Shown: positions 49,591 to 58,465 of the stretch, piece after piece
Position numbering within the stretch: position 1 is the first letter of the stretch
Layout: each line of letters starts with the position of its first letter
DNA from: Nonomuraea roseoviolacea subsp. carminata
GTDB lineage: Bacteria > Actinomycetota > Actinomycetes > Streptosporangiales > Streptosporangiaceae
Reading direction: 5' to 3'
Assembly (NCBI RefSeq): GCF_024172185.1
Contig: NZ_JAMZEC010000001.1
Span: 3,038,001-3,102,000 of the forward strand
DNA length: 64,000 bases
Position numbers and translations under genes: made by a program
The notes under the pieces: model-generated
Seen by the model: the letters and a program-made list of their open reading frames with translations, nothing else
Database searches by the model: none
What the model was told of the DNA's origin: nothing

Positions 49591-51765
49591 GTGATCCGTC
49601 ACCACGAACGCCGCCGGATGCTGTCCGGTACGGCGGGCCTGGCGATGCTGGCCGCGCTCGGCGCGGGACCGGCACAGGCCCAGGCCGCCGCCTCCCCACC
49701 CGTCCAAGCCCCCGTCCCCGCCTCAGCCGCCTCCGCCCGTACGGCGGCGCAGGAACCGCCGGCCGCGGCCGCCGTGCCGCAGCTCGCCGAGGGCGGCGCC
49801 GCCACGGCCGCCGTCACCGTGTCCGGATCAGCCGCGGGCGCCGCGGCCCGCCAGGTGTGCGGCTCCGGCGCGAGCTGGCTGCGCCTGCGCTTCACCCGGC
49901 TCGACCTGCGCGGCGACGACAGCCTGACCGTCACGGGCTCCGCGGGCGGGGCCTTCCGGTTCACCGGGGACACCTGGCGCGACCGGACCTTCACCACCCG
50001 GGCCCTGCGCGGCGACTGCGTCACGGTGCGACCGCACTTCAGCGACCCGTCCAGCGCGTACGCCGTGGACGGCTACCAGGCCGGCACCCAGTCCCTGGAG
50101 GCGGCCGAGGTCGTGGTGGCCGGAGCGGGAGACATCTGCGGCAGCGCCTGCGCCGACACCGCCAAGCTCATCACCGGCACCATCAAGCCGGCCGCCGTGT
50201 TCACCGCCGGCGACAACGCCTACGAGAGCGGCAAGCTCAGCGAGTACAACGGCGACTACAAGAAGACCTGGGGCGCCTTCTTCGACAAGACCTACCCCAC
50301 CCCGGGCAACCACGAGTACAAGACCTCCGGCGCCTCGGGCTACTTCGACTACTACGGCGCCCGCGCCGGAGCGCGCGGCAAGGGCTACTACAGCTGGGAC
50401 ATCGGCGACTGGCACTTCGTCGCCCTCAACAGCAACATCTCGATGAGCGCCGGCTCCGAGCAGGAGAAGTGGCTGCGCCAGGACCTCGCCGCCTCCACCA
50501 AGCCGTGCACGGCGGCCTACCTGCACCACCCGCTCTACAACGTCGGCGAGCACGGCGCGGCCACCAACACCAGGCCGCTGTGGAAGGCCCTGTACGACTA
50601 CAAGGCCGACCTGATGCTGGCCGGCCACGACCACAACTACCAGCGCTGGGCCCCGCAGGATCCCCAGGGCAAGGCCGACTCGAACGGCATCAGGGAGATC
50701 CTCGTCGGCACCGGCGGCCGGAGCTTCTACGCGCTCGGCTCCGGCGGCTCCGCCAACCTCCAGGCCAAGAACTCCAACACGCACGGCGTGCTCAAGCTGA
50801 CCCTGTCCAGCACCGGCTACCGGTTCGACTTCGTGCCGATCGCCGGCCGCACGTTCACCGACAGCGGCACGGGCACCTGCCACAAGGCGGGCTCGACCAC
50901 GCCGGACTTCGCGCTGAGCGCCCAGCCGTCCTCGCTGGACGTCGCCCCCGGCGCCTCGGCCACCTCGACCGTGCAGGTGGCCGGCCAGAACGGCTTCTCC
51001 GGCACGACCCGGCTCACCGTCTCGGGCCAGCCCTCGGGCGTCACCGCGACGATCTCGCCCGCCTCGGTGACGGTCGGCTCCGGCGGGACGGCGAACGCCA
51101 CGCTCACCGTGTCGGCGGCCGCGGGCACCCCGGCCGGCACCCATCCCCTGACCGTGACCGGCACGTCCGGCTCGCTCACCAGGACGGCCACCGTGCAGCT
51201 CTCCGTCGGCGGCGGGGGCGGCGGCACGACCGTCTTCTCCGACGACTTCGAGACCGACCGGGGCTGGACCGTGAACCCGGCCGGCGCCGACACCGCCACC
51301 GGCGGCCGGTGGGAGCGCGGTGACCCCGAGGAGACCCAGGAGGAGGGCGTCAAGCAGCTCGGCAGCACGACCAGCGGCGTCAACGATCTGGTCACCGGCC
51401 GGCTGGCCGGGTCGGGCCCGGGCGCGAACGACGTGGACGGCGGCGTCACGACCGTCCGCTCCCCGGCCGTCACGCTGCCCTCCGGCACGTCCACGCTGAA
51501 GCTGTCGTACACGTTCGCGCACCGCGACAACTCCGGTCCCGACGACTACCTGCGCGTCAAGGTGGTCGGCGCCTCCTCGACCACCACCGTGCTGGAGCGG
51601 ACCGGCACCGCCGCCACCGACCTCGACGGCGCCTGGAAGACGCTCACCGCCGACCTGTCCGCCTTCGCCGGGCAGAGCGTCCGGATCGTCGTCGAGGCGG
51701 CGGACGCCGGAACGGCGAGCCTCGTCGAGGCCGCGATCGACGACGTGCAGATCACCTCGTCCTGA
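49591..51765 (+). CDS. Secreted metallophosphoesterase with C-terminal beta-sandwich domain
   Basis: 724 residues. Tat-like signal (HERRRMLSGTAGLAMLAALG), a 70-residue Ala/Pro linker, then calcineurin-like phosphoesterase motifs in order: GAGDIC (~178), GDNAY (~206), GNHEY (~238), LHHPLY (~310) and GHDHNY (~344), all metal ligands. After 430 follows an Ig-like beta repeat (PDFALSAQPSSLDVAPGASA), a Gly linker and a C-terminal galactose-binding-like sandwich (TVFSDDFETDRGWTVNPAG). Secreted phosphatase or nuclease; the tail may bind polysaccharide. GTG at 49591 with GAGAGG upstream. Confidence 0.9.
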   Translation: MIRHHERRRMLSGTAGLAMLAALGAGPAQAQAAASPPVQAPVPASAASARTAAQEPPAAAAVPQLAEGGAATAAVTVSGSAAGAAARQVCGSGASWLRLRFTRLDLRGDDSLTVTGSAGGAFRFTGDTWRDRTFTTRALRGDCVTVRPHFSDPSSAYAVDGYQAGTQSLEAAEVVVAGAGDICGSACADTAKLITGTIKPAAVFTAGDNAYESGKLSEYNGDYKKTWGAFFDKTYPTPGNHEYKTSGASGYFDYYGARAGARGKGYYSWDIGDWHFVALNSNISMSAGSEQEKWLRQDLAASTKPCTAAYLHHPLYNVGEHGAATNTRPLWKALYDYKADLMLAGHDHNYQRWAPQDPQGKADSNGIREILVGTGGRSFYALGSGGSANLQAKNSNTHGVLKLTLSSTGYRFDFVPIAGRTFTDSGTGTCHKAGSTTPDFALSAQPSSLDVAPGASATSTVQVAGQNGFSGTTRLTVSGQPSGVTATISPASVTVGSGGTANATLTVSAAAGTPAGTHPLTVTGTSGSLTRTATVQLSVGGGGGGTTVFSDDFETDRGWTVNPAGADTATGGRWERGDPEETQEEGVKQLGSTTSGVNDLVTGRLAGSGPGANDVDGGVTTVRSPAVTLPSGTSTLKLSYTFAHRDNSGPDDYLRVKVVGASSTTTVLERTGTAATDLDGAWKTLTADLSAFAGQSVRIVVEAADAGTASLVEAAIDDVQITSS

Positions 51766-51860
51766 CCGTCCCGTCCTCCGCCGACCTTCTGAAACCGGTG
51801 GGGCGGGGCCGCGGACGGCGGCCCCGCCCGCCGGGTCCCCGCTCCCCAGGAGGGTGAACC

Positions 51861-53117
51861 GTGTACCTGTCCACTACCAGGGCCGCCGGGAGGCCGGCCG
51901 GGGCGACCGGGCGGCTGGGCTCCGCCCGCGTGCCCGCCACCGTGGTCGCCCTCGGCCTGGTGAGCTTCTTCACCGACATCTCGGCCGAGATGGTGACCGC
52001 GTTCCTGCCGATGTACCTGCTGTACGGCCTCGGCACCGGCCTGCTGAGCCTCGGCCTGCTCGACGGCCTCTACACGGGCGCGGGGGCGCTGCTGCGGCTG
52101 GCCGGCGGCCACCTGGCCGACCGCTCCGCGCGGCCCAAGGCGGTGGCCATGGCGGGCTACGGCCTGTCGGCGGCCGGAAAGCTGCTGTTCCCCCTCGTGG
52201 GCGGGGCCGTCACGGGCATCGGCGCGGCGGTCGCCGTCGACCGGGCCGGCAAGGGGCTGCGTGCCGCTCCCCGCGACGCCCTCATCACGGCCGCCACGCC
52301 CGCCAACGCCCTGGGCGCGGCCTTCGGCGTGCACCGGGCGCTGGACACGGCCGGGGCGCTGCTCGGCCCGGTGCTGGTGTTCGCGCTGGTGGCCGCCGTC
52401 GGCGACGCCTACGACGCGGTCTTCGTCACCAGCTTCTGCCTGGCCATGATCGGGGTGGTGATCCTGGCCTGCTTCGTGCGCGACCGGCGGGTCGCGCCGG
52501 GGACCCGGCCGAGGGTCTCCCTGCGGGACGGCCGGCGGCTGCTGGCCCGGCGCCCGCTGCGGAGGGTGGCCGTGTACGCGACCATGCTGGGGCTGGTCAC
52601 GGCCGGCGACGCCTTCCTCTTCGTCGGGGTGCAGCGGCAGACCGGGCTCGGCGCGGCCACGCTGCCGCTGCTGCCGCTGGTCACCTCGCTCGTCTTCCTC
52701 GTCGCGGCGGTCCCGCTGGGCAAGCTCGCCGACCGGGTCGGCGGCTGGAAGGTCTTCGTCGCCGGCCACGTGCTGCTGGCGGCGGCCTACGCGCTGCTCG
52801 CCGCCGCCTGGCAGGGGCCGGTCGCGGCCCTCGGCGTGCTGCTGCTGCACGGGCTGTTCTACGCGGCCACCGACGGGGTGCTCATGGCGCACCTCGCGCC
52901 CCGCGTACCCGAGCACCTGCGCGCCAGCGGCCTGGCCATCACCCAGACCGGCCAGGCGCTGGCCCGCGCGGGCGGCACGATCGTCTTCGGCGCGCTCGCC
53001 GCGGGCTGGGACCTGCGGGGCGCGTTCGCGGCCTTCGCCGCGCTGCTGGTCGCCGGCGTCCTCATGGCCGGCGCGTTCCCGCCCGACCCGCGCCGCGTGA
53101 GGGAGGCGTCGTCGTGA
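51861..53117 (+). CDS. MFS transporter
   Basis: 418 residues, twelve hydrophobic helices in two halves. LVSFFTDISAEMVTAFLPMY and VAVDRAGKGLRAAPRDALIT contain the group's conserved FFTDISAEM and loop 4-5 segment typical of drug/metabolite efflux MFS. A short soluble C-terminus. GTG at 51861 with AGGAGGGTGA. Its stop lies inside a 47-bp tandem repeat and is followed by a PD40 protein gene on the same strand. Substrate unknown. Confidence 0.88.
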   Translation: MYLSTTRAAGRPAGATGRLGSARVPATVVALGLVSFFTDISAEMVTAFLPMYLLYGLGTGLLSLGLLDGLYTGAGALLRLAGGHLADRSARPKAVAMAGYGLSAAGKLLFPLVGGAVTGIGAAVAVDRAGKGLRAAPRDALITAATPANALGAAFGVHRALDTAGALLGPVLVFALVAAVGDAYDAVFVTSFCLAMIGVVILACFVRDRRVAPGTRPRVSLRDGRRLLARRPLRRVAVYATMLGLVTAGDAFLFVGVQRQTGLGAATLPLLPLVTSLVFLVAAVPLGKLADRVGGWKVFVAGHVLLAAAYALLAAAWQGPVAALGVLLLHGLFYAATDGVLMAHLAPRVPEHLRASGLAITQTGQALARAGGTIVFGALAAGWDLRGAFAAFAALLVAGVLMAGAFPPDPRRVREASS

Positions 53118-53212
53118 GCACTTACCGTGGAGCAGACCATCGCGCCGGGGGGGCGTCGTCGTGAGCACTCATCGTGGAGCGGACCACCGCGCCAAGGGGA
53201 CGTCGTCGTGAG
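53107..53212. repeat. Tandem repeat, 47-bp period, covering MFS stop and PD40 start
   Basis: Units at 53107-53153 and 53154-53200, plus 12 bp of a third, share CGTCGTCGTGAGCAC, CGTGGAGC(A/G)GACCA and CGCGCC. The first unit contains the MFS stop (TGA 53115-53117) and the third the PD40 GTG start (53208). A local duplication has thus moved stop and start apart; originally the two genes may have overlapped at CGTCGTCGTGAG. Confidence 0.9.
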
Positions 53213-54212
53213 GGCGGACCGCCGGCGGATCCTCGCCGGGATCTGCTCGATCACGGCGCTCGTGGGGGCCGGCGGCGGCTACGTGGCCTGGGCGATCGCG
53301 GAGCGACCGGCCGCGGTCGCCACAGCCGCCCCGGCCGCCCCGGCCGCCGCCGGGCCGGGGACCCTGGTGTTCCTCGACCACGGCCGCGCTCTCGCCCAGG
53401 TCCCGGTCACGGACCCGGGCGCCGCGCCGGTCCGCCGCGCCCCGGTCTGCCTGCGCTCCTACACCGCGGGCGGCACCACGGTCTGCCTGCGCACCGTGGC
53501 GGTGCCCGCCGGTTTCGAGGCGGCGTTCCTGCGCGGCGACCAGGAGATCGCCGAGCCGGTCCGCGTGGACGGCACGCCCAGCAGGGCGCGCGTCTCCCCC
53601 AGCGGGCGGCTGACCGCCTGGACGGTCTTCCGCACCGGCGACTCGTACAACCCGGGCGCCTTCGCCACCACCACCGGCATCTACGACACCCGCACCGGCA
53701 CCCTGCACGGCTCGCTGGAGGACTTCACCGTCATCGTGGACGGCAAGCCGTACCAGCGGGAGGACCGCAACTTCTGGGGCGTCACGTTCGCCGCCGACGA
53801 CCGGACCTTCTACGCGACGATGGGCTCCGCCCACCGCATCTGGCTGCTGCGCGGCGACCTGGCGAGCCGCACGCTCACCGCGGTCGGGCGCGACGTGGAG
53901 TGCCCCTCGCTGTCGCCCGACGGCACGCGCCTCGCCTACAAGAAGCGGGTCGGGACACGCTGGCGGCTGCACGTCAGGGACCTGCGGACCGGCCGCGAGA
54001 CCCCGCTGGCCGAGCGGGCGGAGGTCGACGACCAGGCCGCCTGGATGGACGACGCGACCCTCGCCTACGCGCGGCCCGACGGCGGGGGCCGCGTCTCGCT
54101 GTTCGCCGTCCCGGCCGACGGCACGGGCGCGCCCCGCCTGCTGCGCCGGGACGCCTCCTCACCCGCGGTGGTCCGGTCCCCGGGTCAGTCCCACTCCCAG
54201 GCGACCCCGTGA
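53208..54212 (+). CDS. Membrane-anchored PD40/TolB-like beta-propeller protein
   Basis: 334 residues. An N-terminal membrane anchor (ILAGICSITALVGAGGGYVA), an Ala/Pro linker, then PD40-like blades (ARVSPSGRLTAWTVFRTGDS, then CPSLSPDGTRLAYKKRVGT). Extracytoplasmic. GTG at 53208 is chosen because it falls in the repeated CGTCGTCGTGAG that also ends the MFS gene; an earlier in-frame start at 53127 is possible. No domain with catalytic residues is seen. Confidence 0.8.
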   Translation: MRADRRRILAGICSITALVGAGGGYVAWAIAERPAAVATAAPAAPAAAGPGTLVFLDHGRALAQVPVTDPGAAPVRRAPVCLRSYTAGGTTVCLRTVAVPAGFEAAFLRGDQEIAEPVRVDGTPSRARVSPSGRLTAWTVFRTGDSYNPGAFATTTGIYDTRTGTLHGSLEDFTVIVDGKPYQREDRNFWGVTFAADDRTFYATMGSAHRIWLLRGDLASRTLTAVGRDVECPSLSPDGTRLAYKKRVGTRWRLHVRDLRTGRETPLAERAEVDDQAAWMDDATLAYARPDGGGRVSLFAVPADGTGAPRLLRRDASSPAVVRSPGQSHSQATP

Positions 54213-55135
54213 ATGCCGGGCTCGGGGTCGAAGACGGTGTGGGTGGCCGTGCCGGTGCCGCCGATCCACAGCTCCTCCGTGGTGGTCCTGGGGTGCGCGA
54301 CCGACGGCTGGTAGAAGGCGCGGCAGAGCGCGGGCAGCGCCGCCCGGTCGAAGACCACCTCCACGGTCAGCTCGCGCGTGCCGGGCACCACCCGGTGGGC
54401 GGTGTACGGGTCGAGGTGGCCGGGCGGGAAGGCGAGCACGTACTCCGCCACCGTGAGCGCGCCCTGCGGGAGGATCCGGTCGAGGATCATCTCGTGCACC
54501 TCGAAGCCGGTCTCCGGGTCGCCGCGCACCCTGCCGGTCCGCCAGCCGCGCGCATGCTCGATCGCCGGTCCCGGCACCCCGGCCATGTGGAAGTGGTGCA
54601 CCATGAGCGCGCGCCGCACCTGCGGACGCCGCGCCTCCAGCACCACCTGCACGGACATCGAGCGGATCTGCCGGTGCGCGTCGAGCCGGACCAGCGTGCT
54701 GCGCCGCCGCTGGAGCAGGTGGTCCAGGCCGTCCGGGGTGGCCTCCACCTGCGCCAGCACCCGCACCAGGCCCTCCGGCCTGGCCCACGACCGGTCGGGC
54801 CGCGCCGGGCGGGGCGCCTGGTGGCCGGTCCACCGCCCCCGGGGCCGCGGCGGGCCCAGCAGGCCGACCAGCGACCCGGGCGGCACGTGCAGCACCTCCT
54901 CCAGAGCGCGCAGCGCCCGCAGCGACTCCTCGCGTTCGGGCTGCGTGCGACCCGACTGCCAGTAGCTCAGCGCGGTCCTGCTCACGGAGATCCCCTGCTC
55001 GCGCAGGCGGTGCTGGAGGCGGTCGAGGCTCAGGCCGCCGGCCTGGATGGCCAGCCGCAGCGCGACGCTGAACGGCCCGGAGTCCAGCGCCTCGTCGAGG
55101 GACCTGCGTAACTCCTCTGGCGTCTGCTGGTTCAC
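54185..55135 (-). CDS. XRE-type helix-turn-helix regulator with long C-terminal domain
   Basis: 316 residues. N-terminal HTH (AIQAGGLSLDRLQHRLREQG, then ISVSRTALSYWQSGRTQPER), a linker rich in Arg/Pro/Gly and a C-terminal domain of about 190 residues (VRRALMVHHFHMAGVPGPAI, then FEVHEMILDRILPQGALTVA), not assigned to a named family. GTG at 55135 with GGAAGGGA. Its 3' end overlaps the convergent PD40 gene by 28 bp. Upstream lies a second regulator. Confidence 0.8.
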   Translation of the reverse strand: MNQQTPEELRRSLDEALDSGPFSVALRLAIQAGGLSLDRLQHRLREQGISVSRTALSYWQSGRTQPEREESLRALRALEEVLHVPPGSLVGLLGPPRPRGRWTGHQAPRPARPDRSWARPEGLVRVLAQVEATPDGLDHLLQRRRSTLVRLDAHRQIRSMSVQVVLEARRPQVRRALMVHHFHMAGVPGPAIEHARGWRTGRVRGDPETGFEVHEMILDRILPQGALTVAEYVLAFPPGHLDPYTAHRVVPGTRELTVEVVFDRAALPALCRAFYQPSVAHPRTTTEELWIGGTGTATHTVFDPEPGIHGVAWEWD

Positions 55136-55163
55136 CGCTGCGTCCCTTCCGCCGGGGTCCGGG

Positions 55164-56135
55164 CTACAACCAGCCGCGCTGAGCGGCCGCGACGGCGAGC
55201 TGGAACCGGGTGGTCGTCGCCGTCAGGGCCATGAGCTGCTCCAGCCGACGGTAGAACGTCCTGCGGCTCATCCCCAGGCTCTCGGCCGCCCTGGAGTCGC
55301 TGACCCCCGCGTTGAGCAGGACGAGCAGCCGGCGATCGGCCGCCCTGACCGACGGTCCGGTCCCGGTCGCCAGGTGCAGGGGGATCGCCGTCTTCCAGCA
55401 GCTCTCGAACAGGCCGGCCAGCGCCTCCAGCAGGCCGCCCGAATAGACGATCGTCAGCGTCGCGTCCCGCCCGTCCTCGGGCCTGGTCAGCCACGCCAGG
55501 TCCTTGTCGAGGATGGTCATGTTCACCGGCAGGTCCGCCGCGGCCCGCGCCTGCTCGCCGGCCTCCACGCACGGCGTGACGTTCTTCTCCAGGTAGCCGG
55601 GCAGCTCCAGCGACTCGCGCGCGTAGACGACCCGATAGGCGACGCCCCGGGCGAGCTGCTCGATCTCGGCCCTGTTGACGGCTCCGAACAGGTGCGGCGG
55701 GCGGTCCAGCCGCCGGATCTCGTGCCGGGCGCTGTTGACGAGCTGGCGGATGCGCAGCTTCACCGCCGGGCCGGTGACCACCTCGACCGGCGACTCGACG
55801 GCGCCCCTGCGGGCCGAGCGGCGATGGGTCTCGAAGGCGTTGCCCACGGCGATGCGCGCCCGCTCGACGTCGGCCTGCCGCCGCCGGGCCAGCGCCTCCA
55901 GGCCCACCTCAGGGACCACCGCCCGGAAGCCGTCGCCGGCGTCGTGCCGAGCCACCAGGCCCCAGGTGGTGAGCTCCTTGAGCGCGGAGCGCGCCCGTTC
56001 GGGCCGCATGTCGAGCGCCTCGGCGAGCGCCGTCTCGGTGGTCTGCTGCGTCCAGAGCATCTGTACGTACACCCGGGCCGTTTCCGGCCGCAAGCCGAGA
56101 ACGACCAGGTGACTGGACAGATCATCCGGTTCCAC
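55164..56135 (-). CDS. TrmB/LuxR-like two-HTH transcriptional regulator
   Basis: 323 residues. The N-terminal winged helix (LVVLGLRPETARVYVQMLWT, ALDMRPERARSALKELTTWG) is TrmB-like; a middle domain (VRHEIRRLDRPP-type region) resembles phospholipase D-like sensor domains; the C-terminal part is a LuxR-type HTH (LLNAGVSDSRAAESLGMSRR, then TFYRRLEQLM). GTG at 56135; a textbook TATAGT lies 6 nt upstream and there is no ribosome site, so a leaderless mRNA is likely. Confidence 0.82.
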   Translation of the reverse strand: MEPDDLSSHLVVLGLRPETARVYVQMLWTQQTTETALAEALDMRPERARSALKELTTWGLVARHDAGDGFRAVVPEVGLEALARRRQADVERARIAVGNAFETHRRSARRGAVESPVEVVTGPAVKLRIRQLVNSARHEIRRLDRPPHLFGAVNRAEIEQLARGVAYRVVYARESLELPGYLEKNVTPCVEAGEQARAAADLPVNMTILDKDLAWLTRPEDGRDATLTIVYSGGLLEALAGLFESCWKTAIPLHLATGTGPSVRAADRRLLVLLNAGVSDSRAAESLGMSRRTFYRRLEQLMALTATTTRFQLAVAAAQRGWL

Positions 56136-56147
56136 CGGATCACTATA
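56136..56147 (-). promoter_or_regulatory. Leaderless -10 element TATAGT
   Basis: TATAGT (56147-56142, minus strand) ends 6 nt before the GTG of the two-HTH regulator. It is the best single -10 element in the window; CCGACA 18 nt further upstream (56171-56166) is a weak -35. Confidence 0.6.
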
Positions 56148-56234
56148 AGAAGGCCACGGGCTATTTGTCGGGAATTTCTGACTTACGCGTAGGCCCGCCG
56201 AACCAGGTCGTCCGGCGGGCCCGGCGGCCGGGCG

Positions 56235-56519
56235 CTACCCGGTCGCCACGACCTCACCCGCCGTGACCTGAGGAGGATTCGGCAGCAGGGAGGAGAGGCC
56301 CTCCCGCACGTACTCCGCGGCCCGCTTGGTGGACTCCTCGGCCCCGGCCTCGTCCTCGAAGACGCTGGTGGACAGCATCACCCCGCCCCCGGCGTCGACC
56401 CAGTAGTAGGCCACGAACCCAGGGACGTCGCGCAGGATCGGCAGGAACTCCTCGTTCACCCGGCGTCCCGCCTCGGCGGGATCGGTGACTCCCTCGTATC
56501 GCCGTACCGTCGCGTACAT
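56235..56519 (-). CDS. Small ABM-like (dimeric alpha/beta barrel) protein
   Basis: 94 residues. MYATVRRYEGVTDPAEAGRR, VNEEFLPILRDVPGFVAYYW, VMLSTSVFEDEAGAEESTKR and the closing VREGLSSLLP fit the antibiotic-biosynthesis-monooxygenase/dimeric alpha-beta-barrel fold. Role: often a small oxygenase or only a folding relative. ATG at 56519 with GGAGGGGAGA upstream; a longer frame to 56555 is unlikely. Confidence 0.82.
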   Translation of the reverse strand: MYATVRRYEGVTDPAEAGRRVNEEFLPILRDVPGFVAYYWVDAGGGVMLSTSVFEDEAGAEESTKRAAEYVREGLSSLLPNPPQVTAGEVVATG

Positions 56520-56689
56520 GACCGTCTCCCCTCCGGGGCCGGAAGATCGCCCCATGTGGGAGGACGTACCCCCATCGCCCGCGCCCGGACGCCAAGGGCC
56601 GGCAAAACGTCAGGACGGCCATTCCGGGCGTGGCCGATCCGGTGGGAGCGGCTCCGTCGAAGCGGAACGGTGATGATACAAAGAGCCCC

Positions 56690-57172
56690 GTGTCAGTTGA
56701 TCATGCTTCGTCGTTCGCGGCCGGCGCCCCGTCCTTGGTGAGCCCGTGCCCGCACACCCCCGCCTGCCCGCCACCCGCCTGCCTCCCGCAGAGCCTGCGC
56801 GCGCAACCGGCGCGGGCGATCTCCGCCACGCAGAGGCCGACGCCGGACGAAACGGGCCGCGGCCCCGGCGGCTCCGGCGGCTACGACGTCAACGGGGGAT
56901 ACGTACGGAAGTTCGCCGGCACCATGGACAGCTCGGCCACCGGCGTGGACACCGTCAAGCACTGGACTCCCCGCTTCGAGGGCTGGCAGCTCATCCCCAT
57001 GGCCGGCGTGCCCATAGCCGGGTTGTTGTTCGTCGACCGGTTCAACACCGTCTCCGACACCTGGCGGGACTGCGCCGGCATCCTGTCGGAGCTGTTGCGC
57101 GCCGACAGCGGCAAGGTCTTCCAGGCCGCCGACAACTACGCCGCCGCCGACCACCACAGCACCCCCGCGTGA
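56690..57172 (+). CDS. EspC-like type VII secretion target protein
   Basis: Up to 160 residues. The last 90 residues match the EspC/WXG100-type pattern: YDVNGGYVRKFAGTMDSSAT (N-terminal helix), a linker with WQLIPMAGVPIAGLLF, a second helix FNTVSDTWRDCAGILSELLR and the closing SGKVFQAADNYAAAD. The first 60 residues are Pro/Ala/Ser-rich and may come from an over-long start; GTG at 56690 is the best visible start. First gene of a four-gene operon whose other members include two YbaB-like proteins. Confidence 0.7.
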   Translation: MSVDHASSFAAGAPSLVSPCPHTPACPPPACLPQSLRAQPARAISATQRPTPDETGRGPGGSGGYDVNGGYVRKFAGTMDSSATGVDTVKHWTPRFEGWQLIPMAGVPIAGLLFVDRFNTVSDTWRDCAGILSELLRADSGKVFQAADNYAAADHHSTPA

Positions 57173-57185
57173 GGAGGAACCCGCG

Positions 57186-58070
57186 ATGACGGTTCCCTCG
57201 GGCGAACCACCGAAGCTGATCCTGCCGGGCCACACCGCGCCCACGGGCGACCGGCAACTGCACGTCACCAACGCCCACGGCACCGTGCAGCGGACCATCA
57301 CGGTCAGCCCCACGCCGCGTACCGACCCCGGCTTCTACCGGCGGCTGATCCAGGGGCTGGACCCGCTGCGCCAGAGCAACCGGGCCGCGATGGCGGTCTC
57401 GGGGCTCGGCACGGCCGCGCTCGCGCTCGACGTGGCGGCCACCCTCAACATGGGCAACCCGTTCCTGTTCTACCTGCGGCGCGAGCTGTGGAAGGAGATG
57501 TCCGGGACGCTGGAGGGCAGCCGATCCGACCTGTGGCGCTCGTTCTTCGACGACATCACCCCCAACTGGAAGGGCCTGGCGCAACAGACCCTCCAGCAGT
57601 ACGTCCGGTTCAACATCAACGGCCTGTACGGCCAGCTCGGCAAGATCTCCGGCGCGATGAGCAGCACGATGCACAGCCAGTACAAGGAGGTGATGGAGTA
57701 CGACCTGTCGGTGTTCGGGTTGTACGCCGCCTCGGCCCCCATCCTGCGCACGATCGCCACGATGAGCACGCACCCCGTCGGCAGGGCCGCCCTGATGACC
57801 CAGGTCGGCCTGTTCATGAGCGCGGCCGGCAACCTCGTCAAGCAGTTCGCCGACGTCTTCAACAAGCACGAGAGCGAGCTCAACAAGCTGGAGCTGAAGC
57901 TCAACGACCTGAGAGGCGCCTTCTACCGCTCCGGTGACCCGGCGCGGGGCGCGCGCGACCTGCACCTCACCGACGCGATCGCGGACCCCCGCCTCGTGGA
58001 CGAGTACTGGGTCCCCATGAACGAGAGCGACGCGCCCAAGAGCGGCCCGCCGTCCAAGAATGCCTCATGA
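57186..58070 (+). CDS. Large helical protein of the EspC/YbaB operon, function unknown
   Basis: 294 residues. A beta-rich N-terminus (PPKLILPGHTAPTGDRQLHV) precedes long helices with Leu/Phe/Asn (AALALDVAATLNMGNPFLFY, WRSFFDDITPNWKGLAQQTL, then VGLFMSAAGNLVKQFADVFN and ELNKLELKLNDLRGAFYRSG), some amphipathic enough to associate with membrane. Resembles ESX-linked substrate or toxin-like helical proteins, but no toxin domain is seen. ATG at 57186 with GAGGAGGAA and a 13-nt gap to the EspC-like gene; overlaps the next gene by 4 bp. Confidence 0.7.
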   Translation: MTVPSGEPPKLILPGHTAPTGDRQLHVTNAHGTVQRTITVSPTPRTDPGFYRRLIQGLDPLRQSNRAAMAVSGLGTAALALDVAATLNMGNPFLFYLRRELWKEMSGTLEGSRSDLWRSFFDDITPNWKGLAQQTLQQYVRFNINGLYGQLGKISGAMSSTMHSQYKEVMEYDLSVFGLYAASAPILRTIATMSTHPVGRAALMTQVGLFMSAAGNLVKQFADVFNKHESELNKLELKLNDLRGAFYRSGDPARGARDLHLTDAIADPRLVDEYWVPMNESDAPKSGPPSKNAS

Positions 58071-58462
58071 GGGACGCCGAGACGTTCGCCGTGAACGGGC
58101 CGGAGGACGTCGCCGGCCTGCTGCGCGCCGCCGACGGCTGGACCCGCGCCCTCGACGAGGCGTTGGCCGGGCTGGAGGAGGAGCGGCTGGCGGGCGCCGA
58201 CCCGTCGGGGGTGGTCCGCGCCGAGGTGACCGGCGGCGGGCGCCTGCGCGGGCTGTCCATCGATCCGCGCGGCCTGCGCGGCCTCGACCACCTCCAGCTC
58301 GCGCATGCCGTCCAGCAGGCGATCGCCGCGGCCCACCGCACGATGGGCGAGCGGCTGACGGAGGTCGTCCAGGACCTCGCGGGCCCGGCGGGGAGCACCG
58401 CGGGCGCGGACGCCGCCGACCCGCTCGACGGCTACATCCGCAACGTGCTGGGAGGAGACTGA
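58067..58462 (+). CDS. YbaB/EbfC family protein (first copy)
   Basis: 131 residues. GWTRALDEALAGLEEERLAG (helix), VVRAEVTGGGRLRGLSIDPR (the beta pair that is most conserved in YbaB), and LQLAHAVQQAIAAAHRTMGE (helix). YbaB/EbfC proteins form dimers that bind DNA; in actinomycete T7SS-like operons paralogues are common. Overlaps the preceding gene by 4 bp; 3 bp before the second copy. Confidence 0.85.
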   Translation: MRDAETFAVNGPEDVAGLLRAADGWTRALDEALAGLEEERLAGADPSGVVRAEVTGGGRLRGLSIDPRGLRGLDHLQLAHAVQQAIAAAHRTMGERLTEVVQDLAGPAGSTAGADAADPLDGYIRNVLGGD

Positions 58463-58465
58463 GCG

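Noticed and set aside
53174..55111. A 645-codon frame covering PD40 and the XRE gene
   Set aside because: Out of frame with both; no protein-like pattern.
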